NCBI GenBank assembly: GCA_951802195.1
Contig: OX637626.1
Coordinates: 1,302,001 to 1,366,000 of the forward strand
Length of the DNA: 64,000 nucleotides
Reading direction: 5' to 3'
DNA from: Tausonia pullulans
Lineage: Eukaryota; Basidiomycota; Tremellomycetes; Cystofilobasidiales; Mrakiaceae
Shown here: in pieces, positions 21,167 through 33,524 of the stretch
Numbering within the stretch: the stretch's first letter is position 1
How the letters are laid out: each line of letters opens with the position of its first letter
Notes under the pieces: generated by a model
What the model was told of the DNA's origin: nothing
The model's database searches: none
Seen by the model: only the letters and a program-made list of their open reading frames with translations
Position numbers and translations under genes: made by a program

Positions 21167-21557
21167 GGAGCCCCCGGCTAAGACCCGAACTCCTGAGAGG
21201 GCGAAGGGCTTGAGGCCTAGGTGTTATGGCGACGAGGACGGCGAGAAGGGCGACGGATAGTGCGGCGCGATGGCTTGGGAAGATCAGGATGGGCGCGGTG
21301 GAAGGCTTTGAGGAGGCGGAGATGAGCAACGTGATCGTGCGGCTCCCATGTGTCCTCCTCGTTGCGATAGCCTTGCCGGTGAACGAGGTAGAAGTGCTTG
21401 CCGTCGCGGACGTCCATCTTGAGGACACGTTCGACGACGTACAGCTCTGGGTCGGCGGCGTTGACCGGAGGTGCGGCAGGCTGGTGTTGACCGGGGTGTC
21501 CGGGGGCGTGTGTGGCAAGAGGAGCGAGGCGTGGAAAACAGGATGGACCGGGACTGT

Positions 21558-21977
21558 TGTCAGGATCTCGCGGCTTGCCACCTCAGCTCTGCGCTTGCCC
21601 TTCCCTTGCTTGCTCCACATTCCCTCATCTTGGACCATTCTTTCGCCACATTAGCTCACGCTCCTTGTCTCATTGCGCTTTCTTCTCTTTTATTTCATCA
21701 TCTGCCCTACACTCTTTGCGTTCTCGCACTTCTCATCCCCTCCCTTGTTCTTACCCCTGGTCCATAAAACGCTCATTTCATCGTAGTTTTGTTCTGCACT
21801 CTGACTATCATTTGCATTCGACAAACTTGCCCAAGACCGACCCTTAAGCGAGCCCGTGTCACATCCATCACTTCAGTTCCCTTTCATCACCCACCACCGT
21901 TCTCAGTACACTTCGTCACCGACGTCCCTCTCCTCGCCCAATCTTCTCTGCCATCGACCCTTGGGCCAATCCTAACA
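21558..21977 (+). mobile_element. solo LTR inside the chromovirus, between integrase and chromodomain
   Basis: A 420-bp LTR from TGTCAGGATCTCGC to CCAATCCTAACA on the plus strand, antisense to its host element. It is flanked by perfect 5-bp duplications ACTGT (21553-21557 and 21978-21982). No internal sequence remains. It resembles the old solo LTR at 8045-9026 after removal of that copy's insertions. Confidence 0.9.
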
Positions 21978-24945
21978 ACTGTGGGGGGCAAGTCGAGCTC
22001 GAAGGAGACGTCCGAGAGTACACCGAGGATCCGGAAGGGGCCGAGGTGCTTGACATCGAGTTTGAGCGAGGGCCGATCGGTGGTAATGTTGCGACGGTTG
22101 AGCCAGACGAGATCGCCGGTCTTGAAGATCGGAGGGGAAGGATCCTTGCCGTCTTCCCCTGGAAAGGTGGTAGGACGACGGGATCGATCAGCGAAGGTCT
22201 TGTAGGAACGTTGGGCAGCGAGGATGTGTTCTCGGATCTCGGTATGAAGAGCGCGAAGCTTGGCAACGGTGGCATCGGCGGCGGGATTGTGCGAGGTAGA
22301 GGCGGCGAGGAGGTCAGATGACGAGAGAGGATGGAACCCGTGGTTGGCGAAGAAAGGCGTGTGCTGGGTGGCGACCGCTAGCGAGTTGTTGAGAGCGAAC
22401 TCGCAGGAGGGAAGGAGCGAGACCCACAGTCGTCTTGATGGTGATTGCAGAAGATCCGAAGGAAGGTCTCGACGACGGCGTTAGCACGCTCGGTTTGGCC
22501 GTTGGCCGCGGGGTGGAAGGCGGTAGTGAAATGAGGGGCAGTGCCGATGAGAGAGAGGAAGGAGCGCCAGAAAGCGGAGGTGAAGATCGATCCGCGGTCC
22601 GAGGTGATGTCTGTCTGAAAACCGTGATGCCGGACAACGTGGTCGAGGTACATCCGAGCGAGCTCGGGAGCCGCAAAACCGGCTTCACAGTACGGGACGA
22701 GACGAACCATCTTGGTGAATCGATCGATGAAGACTTGAATGCAGTCGAGGCCGTCGGAGGTCGGGAGCTTGACGATGCCGTCCATGGAGATCATCGTCCA
22801 AGGGCGTGTCGGTGGCGGGAGCGGTTGGAGGAGGCCGAAGGGTGCGCGCCGATTTGTCTTGTTGCGGACGCAAAGGTCGCAGCCGGAGGTGTAGGTTTGG
22901 TCAAATGTATGGTCAGAGGGGAAAGTAAACGAGCGTCGAAGGAGGTCATGGGTCTTGCGAGCGCCAAGGTGCCCAGCGAGCCGAGGCTCGTGGCAGGCGC
23001 GGACGAGGTCGAGGCGTAGCTGGCGATCGTCCGGAACAAGGACGAGGCCGCGCGAGAGAAGGAGGTCTGTAGGGTGGAGCGAGAGATTTTGGAGAGCCTT
23101 GACATCGTCGGGAGAGCGAGGGCGATTCGGATGACGGAGGAGGTCAATCAATGAGGGGGGCGAGTGATGGGTCGGCGAGTTGTGCGGTGAGGAGACGAGG
23201 AAGGAGCTTGAGGCGAGAATCGAGGTCGGGAATGGGATCCGGAAGTTCCGAATCAATGGGTTGAAAGGGCGCGGGGATGTTGCCGATAGTATCGAAGGAA
23301 GTTTGATCGAGGGGAGCTTGATCGAGGGGAGCGGCAGCGGCCGAGGGATGGGATCTGAGGTTGGCGGCAATGATGTACTGGTCGGGCTTGAGAAGGCGCC
23401 TGGGTGTCTGGTCCGAAGGGCGACTCCCCTCCGAAAGGTCCTGTCGCCTCGACAGGGCATCGGCGACGATATTGCGTCCTCCGGGGCGATAGATGACGAC
23501 AAAGCTGAAACCAGAGAGGAACTCGGCCCAGCGGGACTCACGGCGGGAGAGGGCTTTGGAGGTGGTAAAGTACTGGAGCGACTCGTGATCGGTGTAGATG
23601 GTAAGAGGCGATGGGTGCCCTTCGCAGTAATGGCGCCATTCCTTGAGGCACTCGATGATCGCCAACATTTCCTTGTCATGGATCTCGTAGTTGAGTTCGG
23701 CCGGGTTGAGTTTGCGCGAGTAGAAGGCGATCGGGCGGAGAGGCGAGCGCTGGGCGACGGCGCGTTGCGAGAGAACGCCGGCAACGGCGAAATCGGATGA
23801 GTCTGTCTCGAGGACGAGGGGGAACGAGGGATCAAAGACGGTGAGGACGGCAGACGAGGTGAACTTGGTCTTGAGGGTCTTGAAAGCGGCGAGTTGATCC
23901 GGTCCGAAGTGGAAGGGGACGCCTTTCTTGAGGAGGGACGTAATGGGGGCGACGACTTTTGAGAACCGGTGGACGAAACGGTGGTAGAAGTTGGCGAATC
24001 CGAGGAAGGACTGGATGTGTCTGACCGAAGTGGGTGCCGGCCAGTCTGTGACGGCTGAGATCTTGGAGGGATCCATCTTGATGCCTAGAGCGCTGATGAT
24101 ATAGCCGAGGAAATCGACCTCGTTCTGGTGGAAGGCGCACTTCTCCGGTTTGACCCAGAGGCGCGCTGCCAGGAGGCGCTCGAGGACAGTGGCAACGTGT
24201 TGGCGATGTGTGTCGAGGGTGGGGGAAAATATGAGGATATCGTCTAGATAGACGATGACGGAGATGTCGAGGAGGTCGCGGAGGGTGTCGTTCATAAAGT
24301 GCTGGAATGTAGCTGGTGCGTTCGTCAGCCCAAAGGGCATAACGTTGTACTCGAACAGCCGGTAGCGACAGCGGAAGGCAGTCTTCCATTCATCACCCGG
24401 GGCGATCCGAACGAGGTTGTAGGCGCCTCGGAGGTCGAGTTTGGTGAAGAACTTGGCAGTGGCCAGCCGGTCAAGGGGTTCCGAGATGAGTGGGAGCGGG
24501 CACCGATTCTTGATGGTGATAGCATTGAGACGGCGGTAGTCGACGCAGAGGCGGAGAGATTTGTCCTTCTTCTTGACGAAAAGGATGGGAGCAGCGGCAG
24601 GCGACTTCGAGGGGACGATGAAACCTTTGGCGAGGTTCTCGTCGAGGAACTCACGAAGGGCGCCGAGTTCGACCGATGAGAGACCATAGATTGGCCCGAA
24701 GGGTGGCTGCGTGTTGTCCTTGAGAGTGATGGCATGGTCGTATGGCCGATGAGGGGGTAGTTCCGAGGCTGAGGACTTCTCGAAAACCTTGAGGTAGGCG
24801 TGGTACTCCGGTGGGACGATGGCGGGAACGTCGACCTCCGAGGGCGAAGGTTCGCGGTCCGGGGGGTCGAGCGGGTCCGTAGGCGGGATAACAGAAAAGT
24901 AAGGCGAAGACCGAGTGGCGGAGATTACAGGAGGGAGGAGTGGAC

Positions 24946-25307
24946 TGTCAGGATCTCACAGATTTATCACATGGGCTCCGCGCCTATGTTGCTGTCAGGT
25001 TCTCGCGGACCCGCCACCTTGGCTCCGCGCTTGCGTACATCGATCCCCCTTACTTACTTGGCTCCCGCACCTTCGGTCACTCTTCAGCCACACTGTCCCA
25101 CACTCTTTGTTTATTTCCCTTTAGTCCATAAGACGCTTAGTTCATCGTACCCTTTGTTCTACACTCTGACTATCATTTGGATACGATAAACCTGCCCAAG
25201 ACCCCAAGCGAGCCTGTGTCACTACCAGCTCTTCAGTCTACTGTTCCATCGACGCCCCTCCCCTCACTCATCCTCCTCCGCCCTTGACCCTTGGGCCAAT
25301 CCTAACA
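24946..25307 (+). mobile_element. solo LTR in the chromovirus (left arm copy)
   Basis: A 362-bp LTR (TGTCAGGATCTCAC...CCAATCCTAACA) inserted between protease and reverse transcriptase, antisense to the host element. Target duplications TGGAC flank it (24941-24945 and 25308-25312). It is the exact mirror of the one at 40220-40581. Confidence 0.92.
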
Positions 25308-26485
25308 TGGACGCAGGCTGACGGGCGAGGGCGAGGGCGAGGGCGAGAGCGGGGATGACGAAACGGTGTGAGGAGTAGGTGAAGGAGCTTGACTGAGGGA
25401 TTTGGCTGTGGTGGGGGGTTCTCGTGAGAGACAGGAACTCAGGCAGTACTGCGAATCGAAGACGAGGTGATGCGCTGGCCAGTCGATCGAGGGATTGTGT
25501 CGTTTGAGCCAGGGGATACCGAGGATGATCGGATAGTGGCCAAGGGAGGTGACGTCGAAAGAGAGGGATTCGGTGTGTCGATGCCTAGAGATGGTGAGGG
25601 CCAGTGGAGAGGTATGATGCGTGACGGCTCCCGATGCGATCGGGCGGCCGTCAACGACCTCGAGGGCGCGAGGGACGTTCTTGACAACGAGTGGAATTGA
25701 GTGTGCATCGACGAGGGACGAGTCGATGAAGTTGGAGGTGGCACCGCTGTCGAGAAGTGCATAGGTGTTGAACGAGGTGGATTCGAAGGCGATGGAGAGG
25801 GGTAGGACGACGTGATCTTCCTCGTGAAAGGAAGCCGTGGGGATGTCGTCGGTGGAAAGGCAGTGGAACGGGTTGGAGGATAGTGGGAAGCGGTCGACCG
25901 GGGGGGGGGGGCATGGGAGGACCGTGAGGTGATATTTTGGTGTTCTGAATAAAAAAGGAGTAAAGAGGGGGTCCAGAAACGTTATCGAAAAGCGAGGATC
26001 CATTGGCAGGTGAAGAAGATAAAGTTGGTGAGTCGGGGCACTTGGCTAGTCACGTTGCGTCTTGATCGTTGAGGATCTCCTTGATGGTGGCCGAATGAGA
26101 GGCGCCGTGGCGGTATTGGTGGCCGAGATAGCCGAGACGTAGAAGGATCGGCGAGGGGCAGGGGCAATAGGGCAGTTGATGACTTGGTGGTCCTTGCTGG
26201 CGCAGTACAGGCAGAGGCCGTCACGTCTCCGACGCTCCTTCTCTGCGTCGGAGAGAGGGCCGCGTGGGCGAGAGGTGGCATCGACCTCCATGGGAACGGG
26301 GCCGGTGAATGAGGTTCTGCCCATAGGGGTGACTGGGATAAAGGTACGGCGAGCGGGAGGGACGACTGAGACGACGGTAGGGCGGTTGACGTTGCGGGGT
26401 GTGTGGGCGTGACGGAAATCAACGAGGGCGTTGTCCCACTTGATGGCGGCATCGATGAGGTCGTCGAGGTTGTCATAGTTCTGAG

Positions 26486-28692
26486 TGTTGCGATTAGCCT
26501 GCCAACGAGAGAGGGTCTGGTAGAGAACCTTCAGAACAAGTGTGTCCATAGGCAGTGACTACGAAAGGTACGAACCTGGTAGAGGACCTTCAGAACAAGT
26601 GAAGGTCAATTGCCAGGGGAGAAAATGTGGGCTTAAATAGTTTAGCTATGTGGCAAAGAAAAGGAGGCGTGTCTGTCACCTCGCGGGTCCGATACCTCAC
26701 GGGTCCAGCGCCCCGCGCGGCGCTCTCACGGCGCCACCACCACAATTTCCAACACTCCCACTCGACGTGACGAGCGCAGCGTCGAGCCCTTCCTGCGCAC
26801 TGCCTGGCCCAACCCCAAGTCCACCTCTGAATCTCTCCAGCTTCTCCCAGCCCAAAGGCTTGGTGAGAATGTCTGCGAGCATCGAGTCCGTCGGGCAGTA
26901 GCGGAGCGAGATGGTGCCTGACTGGTGGAGTTCGCGTCCATACTTGTACGCGACATCGATGTGCTTTGTCCGTTCCGAGTGGTTGCCGTTCTTCGTCGTC
27001 TCGATCGCCCCTTGGTTGTCGACGTGGACGGGGATCGGGTCGTCGACGATGTAGCCGATCTGCTGCAGGAGCTTGGAGACCCAGACAACGTTTTGACAGG
27101 CCTGAGACAAAGCGACGTACTCTGACTCGTGCGAGGATCTGCTGATTGCCTTCTGCCTGCGACTGACCCACACGACGGTGCTGCCATAGACCTTGATGGC
27201 GAATCCAGTCGTGGAGCGGCGCGTTTCGTGGTCGCCTGCGTAGTCCGAGTCGGTCCAAACCTCGACGAGCGGCGAGTCGGGATGTCCTCCCAGCGTGAGT
27301 CCGCGGGAGCGGGTGCGAGCGACATAGCGCAAGATGCGCTTGACGGCTGCCCAATGGATGGCCTTGGGGTCGTGGCTGAACCGGCTGACGACTCCCACTG
27401 AATAGGCCAGGTCTGGACGTGTACAGACCATGAGGTACATGAGGGAGCCGACTGCTTGGAGGTACATTGACTGATCTGCTCCCCGCATGTCCTCGGACAT
27501 GGACCCCTCGCTGATGGCAAGCTGCTTGTGCTCGTCCATGGGCGTCCGTGCTGGCTTGGCGATGCTGAGACCGAACCGCTCGAGGACATCGTCCGCGTAG
27601 CGTCGCTGGGTCAGCGTGATGGTCTTCCTGACTCTGTCCCGCTTGACCTCCATCCCTAGCATCATCCCTCCGTCCAGCTGTCCTCGTTCGTCGATGACGA
27701 ACTCCTCCTTGATCGCCTCCATGATCTCCTCGATATCGTCCCTGCTCCCAGCAATCGCAAAGTCATCCACGTACTGGACAAGGAGGCGCCGTCGGCCGTC
27801 CTTCCACCCGACGTACAGGCAGTGGTCTGCCTCGATGTGGTGGAGGTCGATGGTGTCGAAGAACTTGCTGGACCGGAGGTAGAAGGCGAGAGAGGCTTGC
27901 TTGAGGCCGTAGAGGGCCTTGAGGAGGTGAGCGACGAGCTTCTGCCCGCTCCTCTCCCCCTTCATCTCGTACCCTTCCGGCTGGTCCATGTAGACCGTCT
28001 CGACGAGGGGTGCGGTGAGGAACGCAGTCTTGAAGTCGCCCTGGAGGAGGTTGAGATCGTCGGTGGCGGCGATGGCGAAGAAGATGCGGAGGGTGTTCAT
28101 GCGGGAGACGGGTGCGTACGTCTCCTCGTAGTCGATGCCCTCCCTCTGTGAGTATCCCTTGGCTACCCATCTGGCCTTGAACTTGACGACCTGGCCGTCG
28201 TTGTCCTTCTTCAGCGCGTAGACCCATCTGCCGCCCACCGACTTCCTGTCCGGCGGCGCGTCGACGAGCTCCCAGACTCCGTTCGATTCCATCGACTCCA
28301 TCTCGTCGTCCATGGCTGCCTTCCAGTACTCGGCGTGAGGGCTCTCGAGCGCGTCATGGAAGGTCTTGGGGACTGTCGGTGGAGGGAGAGTGGGAAGAGG
28401 TCGTGGAGGGTGGTGATACGGCTTGGCAAGAGGCACGTACCCCGCAAACTCCTCGTAGGTAGAGGGCTGGTCCTCGACGGTGTGATGGGATGATGCTTGA
28501 TGCTGGGGGAGTTTCCAATACTCTGCAGGTGGCTGCCTGCTACGCTGCGGCCTCCCACTGGACGCTGGAGGTGCGACATCTTGTTGCCGCTGCCTCGGTT
28601 CCGCTGGCGCCGGTGCCATGTCGGAGGGAGCTTCGTGCTCCTGCTCCTCCTGCGAGTTGTGCTCCTGTGGCATCTTGTCATCTCCTCCTGTC
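26486..28692 (-). mobile_element. Ty1/copia element, left copy: 3' half (broken)
   Basis: On the minus strand this holds reverse transcriptase (FKTAFLTAPLVETVYMDQP and LVQYVDDFAIAG) and RNase H (WTDSDYAGDHETRRSTTG), followed by a 3' LTR at 26486-26754 (269 bp, TGTTGG...CAACA). The 5' part stops at 28692, where another copia element begins. A gag fragment of the same family and orientation reappears at 33877-34082. The copy lies inside the chromovirus gag. It is broken, lacking its 5' half. Confidence 0.9.
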
Positions 28693-28965
28693 CGAGAGCA
28701 GGCGGTTCCTGCTCCTATACGAGAGCAGGCGGTTCCTGCTCCTATATGAGCCTCATACTCTTTTATATAGCTCGACTCTGCCGCGCGACGTTCGAGTCCG
28801 ACGCACGATCCCTCGCGCGTCCCCCTACCTCTCTTTTCCTTTTTTCCCTCGAGTTGCCCTCCATCCTCTACCAGCCTTTCTTCCGTACCTTTTGTCCGCC
28901 CCGGCCGACTAACGGTCCTACCCTTGGCTGGTCTTCTGCTCTTCCGGGATAGGTCGAGCTTCTCG
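28693..28965 (+). repeat. 5' LTR of the second copia element
   Basis: It begins CGAGAGCAGGCGG and ends AGCTTCTCG, so its termini form a CGAGA/TCTCG inverted pair instead of TG...CA. The first 27 bp are present twice in tandem. The gag ATG at 28970 lies four bases after the proposed end. The same sequence recurs at 33525-33876. Confidence 0.75.
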
Positions 28966-31365
28966 GGTTATGAGCCACCCGCCCTACGCCAAGCCTTCGG
29001 TCCCCGTACCCATTCTTACGGGGACAACCAACTATACCTTATGGCGTAACGCCATCAGTACGGCCCTCCTTGTCGGCCAGGTCGCGCGTCAAGCCTCTGG
29101 CAGCCGCCTTCGTCCCGCCGCCCCGGCCGCGGACGACGTTGACGCCGCCGCTATCCTCCGCGACATCCGCGACTGGGAGAACGCCGATGATAAGGCGCTT
29201 GGGATCATCCTTCAGTCCCTCAGCCCTTCTGTCTCCTTGGCAACCAACAAGGCCAACCCCTTCGCCGTCCGCACGTCTGCCTCCGTCCTGGCCTGGATCA
29301 CTGCCACGTACGGCAACCCGGGGTCCATGGGCACAGTCACAGCCCTTTCCATCATCATGCACACCCCGGCCCCGGTCAATGCCGACCCCGGGCCCTGGCT
29401 CGAACGCATCAACGGCGCGTGGGACGACTTCATCCGCTCTCTCCCGGGCGACGGCGAGCTCACCAAGGAGCTCATGTACACCAGCCTCGTTCTCGCCGCT
29501 CTCCCGGCCAGCTCACCCCTCGCTCATCGTCTCCGCGAGCGAGGAGACACGGTATCTGTCGCCGACATTTCGGCCGCGCTCCACGAGGACTGGGCACGTG
29601 CGCAATACGACCGCTCCAGGGCCGCTGCCAACCATGCCCTTGTTGCCGCGCCGCCGCCACGCTCTCCTCCTACGTCCACTCCTTCTCGCCCTTCACGGTC
29701 GGCGAGGACCGGACGTCGTGCCGGCCTCGAGTGCTCCCTCCATGGACCTGACAGCTCCCACGTCTCGTCGGACTGCCTCGTCCTTGCTGCGCTCCGCAAG
29801 GCGGGCAAGCAGATTGTTCCCATTACCGCCACGTCCGCCAGCGGCTCCGCTCCCGTCGCCTTGGCGAGCAGCGTGCCCACCATCCCCACCGTTTTCGCCG
29901 ATGCCTTCCACGCGGCTGCGCTCCACGCATCCATTGCCGGCGATGCCCTCGTCCTCGACTCTGGTGCGACCGACCACATGGTTGACAATCGCTCTACTCT
30001 CCGTCATATCCGGCCCCGCTTCGGCCCTGGAGTCCGTGTCGGCGGCGGTGTCATCCTTCCATCTTCCGAGAAAGGAGACCTTACCATCGACACCGCCCGC
30101 GGCCCATTCCTCCTCACGGATACCATCTACGTCCCCGGCCTCGGTGTCAACCTGCTCTCGATTCGCCGCCTCCAGGCCTCTGGCCTCCGCGTCGAGTTCG
30201 CTCCGGACAGCAACTCTGCCATTGTCACCCGCGGCAAAGATGTCCTCCTCTCGGCCCCTGTCCGCGACGGCCTCTACATCGTCGATGGCTCCATGCTCCC
30301 ACCTGGTGCGCCGTCCTCCCCAGCCGCTCTCCCCGTCACCTCGACGGCCCCAGCTGATCCAGACCTCGTCGCTGTTTGGCACGACAGGCTGGGACACCTA
30401 AACGTCCAAGCTCTGGCAAAGCTGGCACGTGATGGAAAGCTGGGGAAGGGTGTTTCGTTTACAAGGTCCGCTCTTGATGCTCATGAGTGCTCGAGCTGTA
30501 TTCTCGGCAAGGGATAGCGTCTCCCCTCGCGCCGGTCGACCACCTCGGCGTCTGCGCCTGGTGATCGGACGAACCTCGATCTTTGGGGTCCAGCTCGTAC
30601 ACCCACTCCCTCGGGAGCCCGCTACCTCCTGGTTGCCCAGGACGACCATTCACGCAAGGTGTTCGTCTACTTCCTCGCCCAGAAGAGCGATGCCCTCACC
30701 CGGATCAAGGAGCATGTCGCCCTCGTCCGCACCCAGCTCGGGGTCACCACCAAGCGCTTCCACTCTGACCAGGGTGGCGAGTTCCTCAACGGACTCATGC
30801 GAGACTTTGCCGCTTCTCAAGGGATCGAGCACACTTTCGCCCCAGCCGATGACCACAACCAGAATGCCCGCGTCGAGAACGCCATCTTCGTCCTCAACCA
30901 GGCTGCCCGCACACTCCTCGTCCACTCTGGCCTGCCTTTGTCCTTCTGGGCCGAGGCTGTCTCGTTTGCCGCGTTCACGCGCAACCGGGCCCCATCGTCG
31001 GCTATCGGGGGACGCCTTCCAGAAGAAGTCTGGTCGGGTCGCTCCCTCTCTCTCGAGCGGCTCCATGGCTTTGGTGCTGACGGATGGTACCGTCTTCATC
31101 GCGAGATGGACAAGCTTCAGCCTCGCTACGCCAAGGGCATCCTTGTCGGCTACCTCGAGCGGTCGGACTACTACCGGATCTGGGACGCCAAGCGTCAGAT
31201 CTTTGTCTTCTCCCGCGATGTCGTCTTCTCCAAGACCCATCCTCGGCCTGCCCTCGCGCCCGCACAGGAGCTCTTCGAAGCCCCTCTCACCTGGCCAGAG
31301 GAACCCCCCTCAACTACCGTCATGGTCGATCTGGGCCCTCCTCTCGATTCCCTACCCGTGGACTC

Positions 31366-31673
31366 TGTTGAAGATTGTGGCTGTGGTGGCTGTGGAGGCT
31401 GTGGTGGCTGTGGTGGCTGTGGTGGCTGTGGTGGTGGCGCCGTGAGAGCGCTGCGCGGAGTGCCAAAGCTGCGGAGTGCCGCGCACAGCTTTTGAATATT
31501 CCTTGCCGCATAGCTACACTATTTAAGCTCACTTCTTCTCTCCTGGCAGTGGACCTTCACTTGTTCTGAAGGTTCTCTACCAGGTTCGTACCTTTCGTAG
31601 CCACTGCCTATGGACACACTTGTTCTGAAGGTTCTCTACCAGACCCTCTCTCGTTGGCAGGCTAATCGCAACA
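31366..31673 (+). mobile_element. solo LTR of the first copia family, inside the second copia element
   Basis: A 308-bp LTR (TGTTGAAGATTG...CGCAACA) flanked by perfect 5-bp duplications GACTC (31361-31365 and 31674-31678). It carries a tandem array of a 9-nt GGCTGTGGT-type unit near its start, as does the LTR at 34083 but not the LTRs at 26486 or 38773. Confidence 0.93.
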
Positions 31674-33524
31674 GACTCTGCCCCTTCGAGACCCCCTCGA
31701 CCCCCTCGATCACCACTCCGGTCGCCGTCGGTGCCACTGTCATTTTCCCAGTCGCCCCCGCTCCGTCAGAGCGCCCGACTTCGCGGTTTCCCACCCGGCC
31801 ATGACACTCCCACGCCTGCGCGCTCTCTCTCCCCCTCGCCTGACCCTCTCAACATCCCTCCCGGCCCCCTTGCGCTCCTCTCCGACGCCATCATGTCCGG
31901 TGCTGTCGGTCCGTGCCTCCAGCTTGCCCTCACGGCCTCTGCCGTCCCTCGCTCCTTCAAGGAGGCCCGCTCCTCACCAGAGTGGGATACTATCTGGGCA
32001 CCGGCCATTGCCCGCGAGCTCGACACGCTTGAGAGGTACGGCGTCTACAAGGTCCGGCCCAAGGAGGACTGGATGCGCGTCCTGCGTGCCCAGTGGGTGT
32101 TTGCTCGCAAGGTCGACGGTGTCACCGGCGCGCCCGCCGACGGCAAGGCCCGCTTCGTTGCCGACGGTGGTCGTCAGATCAAAGGCATCGAATTTGACGA
32201 GACCCATGCCTCTGTCGCCCACCGGGACAGCGTCCGCACCTTCCTCGCCCTCGTCAACCACCTCGACCTTGACTGCGACTCCATCGACGTCAAAGCGGCC
32301 TTCCTCAACGGTGGCATCGACGAGCAGGTCTTTCTCCGCCCACCCCAGGGGAGTGGCATCCCTGAGGGCAACGTTATCGAGCTTCTCAAGTCGCTCTACG
32401 GTCTCAAGCAGGCCAATCGCAACTGGCGCGAGGAGTTTCACGCCTTCCTCTGCTCTCAGGGACTCATCCCGACAACTGCGGATCCCTGCATCTACCAGCG
32501 GCGTGACCGCGACGGCGTCCTCCTCCTTGTCTCCACCCATGTCGACGACGAGATGATCGCCTGCTCCTCCCGCACCGCTCTTGACGCGTTCAAGACCGAC
32601 ATCCGCGCCAAGTACGAGATCAAGGACAACGGCCCACTTTCCTACTTCCTCGGCATCAGCATCCACCGCGATCGCACCACCCGTCGGCTCTTTATCTCCC
32701 TCCCCTTCTATGTCCACGCCCTTCTCTCCAAGTTCGGCATGACTGACTGCAACCCGGCTTCCACCCCACTTCCCTCCGGCTTCCGCAACTCTACCGCGTC
32801 TGATGCCGACGTCGCCGAGGCCAAGACCAAGCCCTTCCCCTCCCTCGTCGGCGGTCTCCTCTACCTTGCTACCGTCGGCCGCCCCGACATTGCCTTTGCT
32901 GCCAACAGCTTTGCTTGTGCGCTCTCGCGATGGGGTCCTCAGCACTGGTCCGCAGCTAAGCACGTCCTCCGCTACCTCGCCGGCACTGCCGATCTCGCCC
33001 TCGTCTACTCTGCCCTCGGCCACGACGGCTCGCCCGCTCCAGCCCTCACTGGCTCAGCCGACGCCGACTGGCACGGCTGCCCAGTCTCCTTCCGGTCGAC
33101 CACTGGCTATGCCTTCTCCAGCTTCGGCGGCACCGTTAGCTGGTGCAGCCGTCGCCAGAAGACGGTCGCCCTCTCCACTGCCGAGGCCGAGTTCATGGCG
33201 GCGAGCGACGCCGCCAAGCAGGCTCTCTTCCTTCGTCACCTCCTCGACGACCTCGGTTTTCTTCCCTCCACACCGACGCTTCTCGCCTGCGACAACCAGT
33301 CGACGGTCGCTCTCTCCCGCAACCCGACAGACCACTCGCATCAGAAGCACATCGACCTCCGGATTTACCGCCTCCGCGAGCTCGTTCAGGATGGTCTCGT
33401 CTCGCTCTACCATGTCCCCTCCGCAGACAACGCCTCCGATCTGTTTACCAAGAATCTCACCGCCGTCCCTTTTGCGTGCGCCCGAGCTCTCCTCGGTTTG
33501 GAACGGTATACAGCTCAGGGGGGG

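Larger units (their letters stand above)
20799..26485 (-). mobile_element. Ty3/gypsy chromovirus, left copy (broken)
   Basis: Read on the minus strand the parts occur in chromovirus order: gag C-terminus with knuckle CLYCASKDHQVINC (about 26240-26110), aspartic protease YALLDSGATSNFID (about 25770), reverse transcriptase with [12 protein letters not shown] (about 24250), RNase H, integrase zinc region and core (about 23050-22400), and a chromodomain (about 21450-21230, motif EEDTWEPHDHV). The 3' LTR is 20799-21166. The 5' end is lost, because a copia element abuts the gag at 26486. Two solo LTRs are inserted in it (21558-21977 and 24946-25307). The copy is broken in several places, including these insertions. 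The part from 23643 to 26485 is the outer half of the left inverted-repeat arm. Confidence 0.88.
23643..28692. repeat. left arm of a ~5-kb inverted repeat
   Basis: This segment is the reverse complement of 36820-41884. Paired coordinates sum to 65527 from 23643 to about 28655 and to 65512 beyond, so the arms differ by a single 15-nt length difference over 5 kb. The predicted proteins of the gypsy half are identical between arms and the copia half shows only a few substitutions. It contains a gypsy part, a solo LTR and a copia 3' half. Confidence 0.93.

Noticed and set aside
31375-31569. Open frame of Trp/Leu/Val repeats (LWWLWRLWW pattern)
   Set aside because: It is a by-product of the 9-nt tandem array in the solo LTR, not a protein-coding gene.
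32000-33020. Long minus-strand frame of Glu/Val/Gly-rich protein opposite the copia reverse transcriptase
   Set aside because: It is the antisense shadow of a GC-rich coding region with no domain. The plus frame has clear RT motifs.
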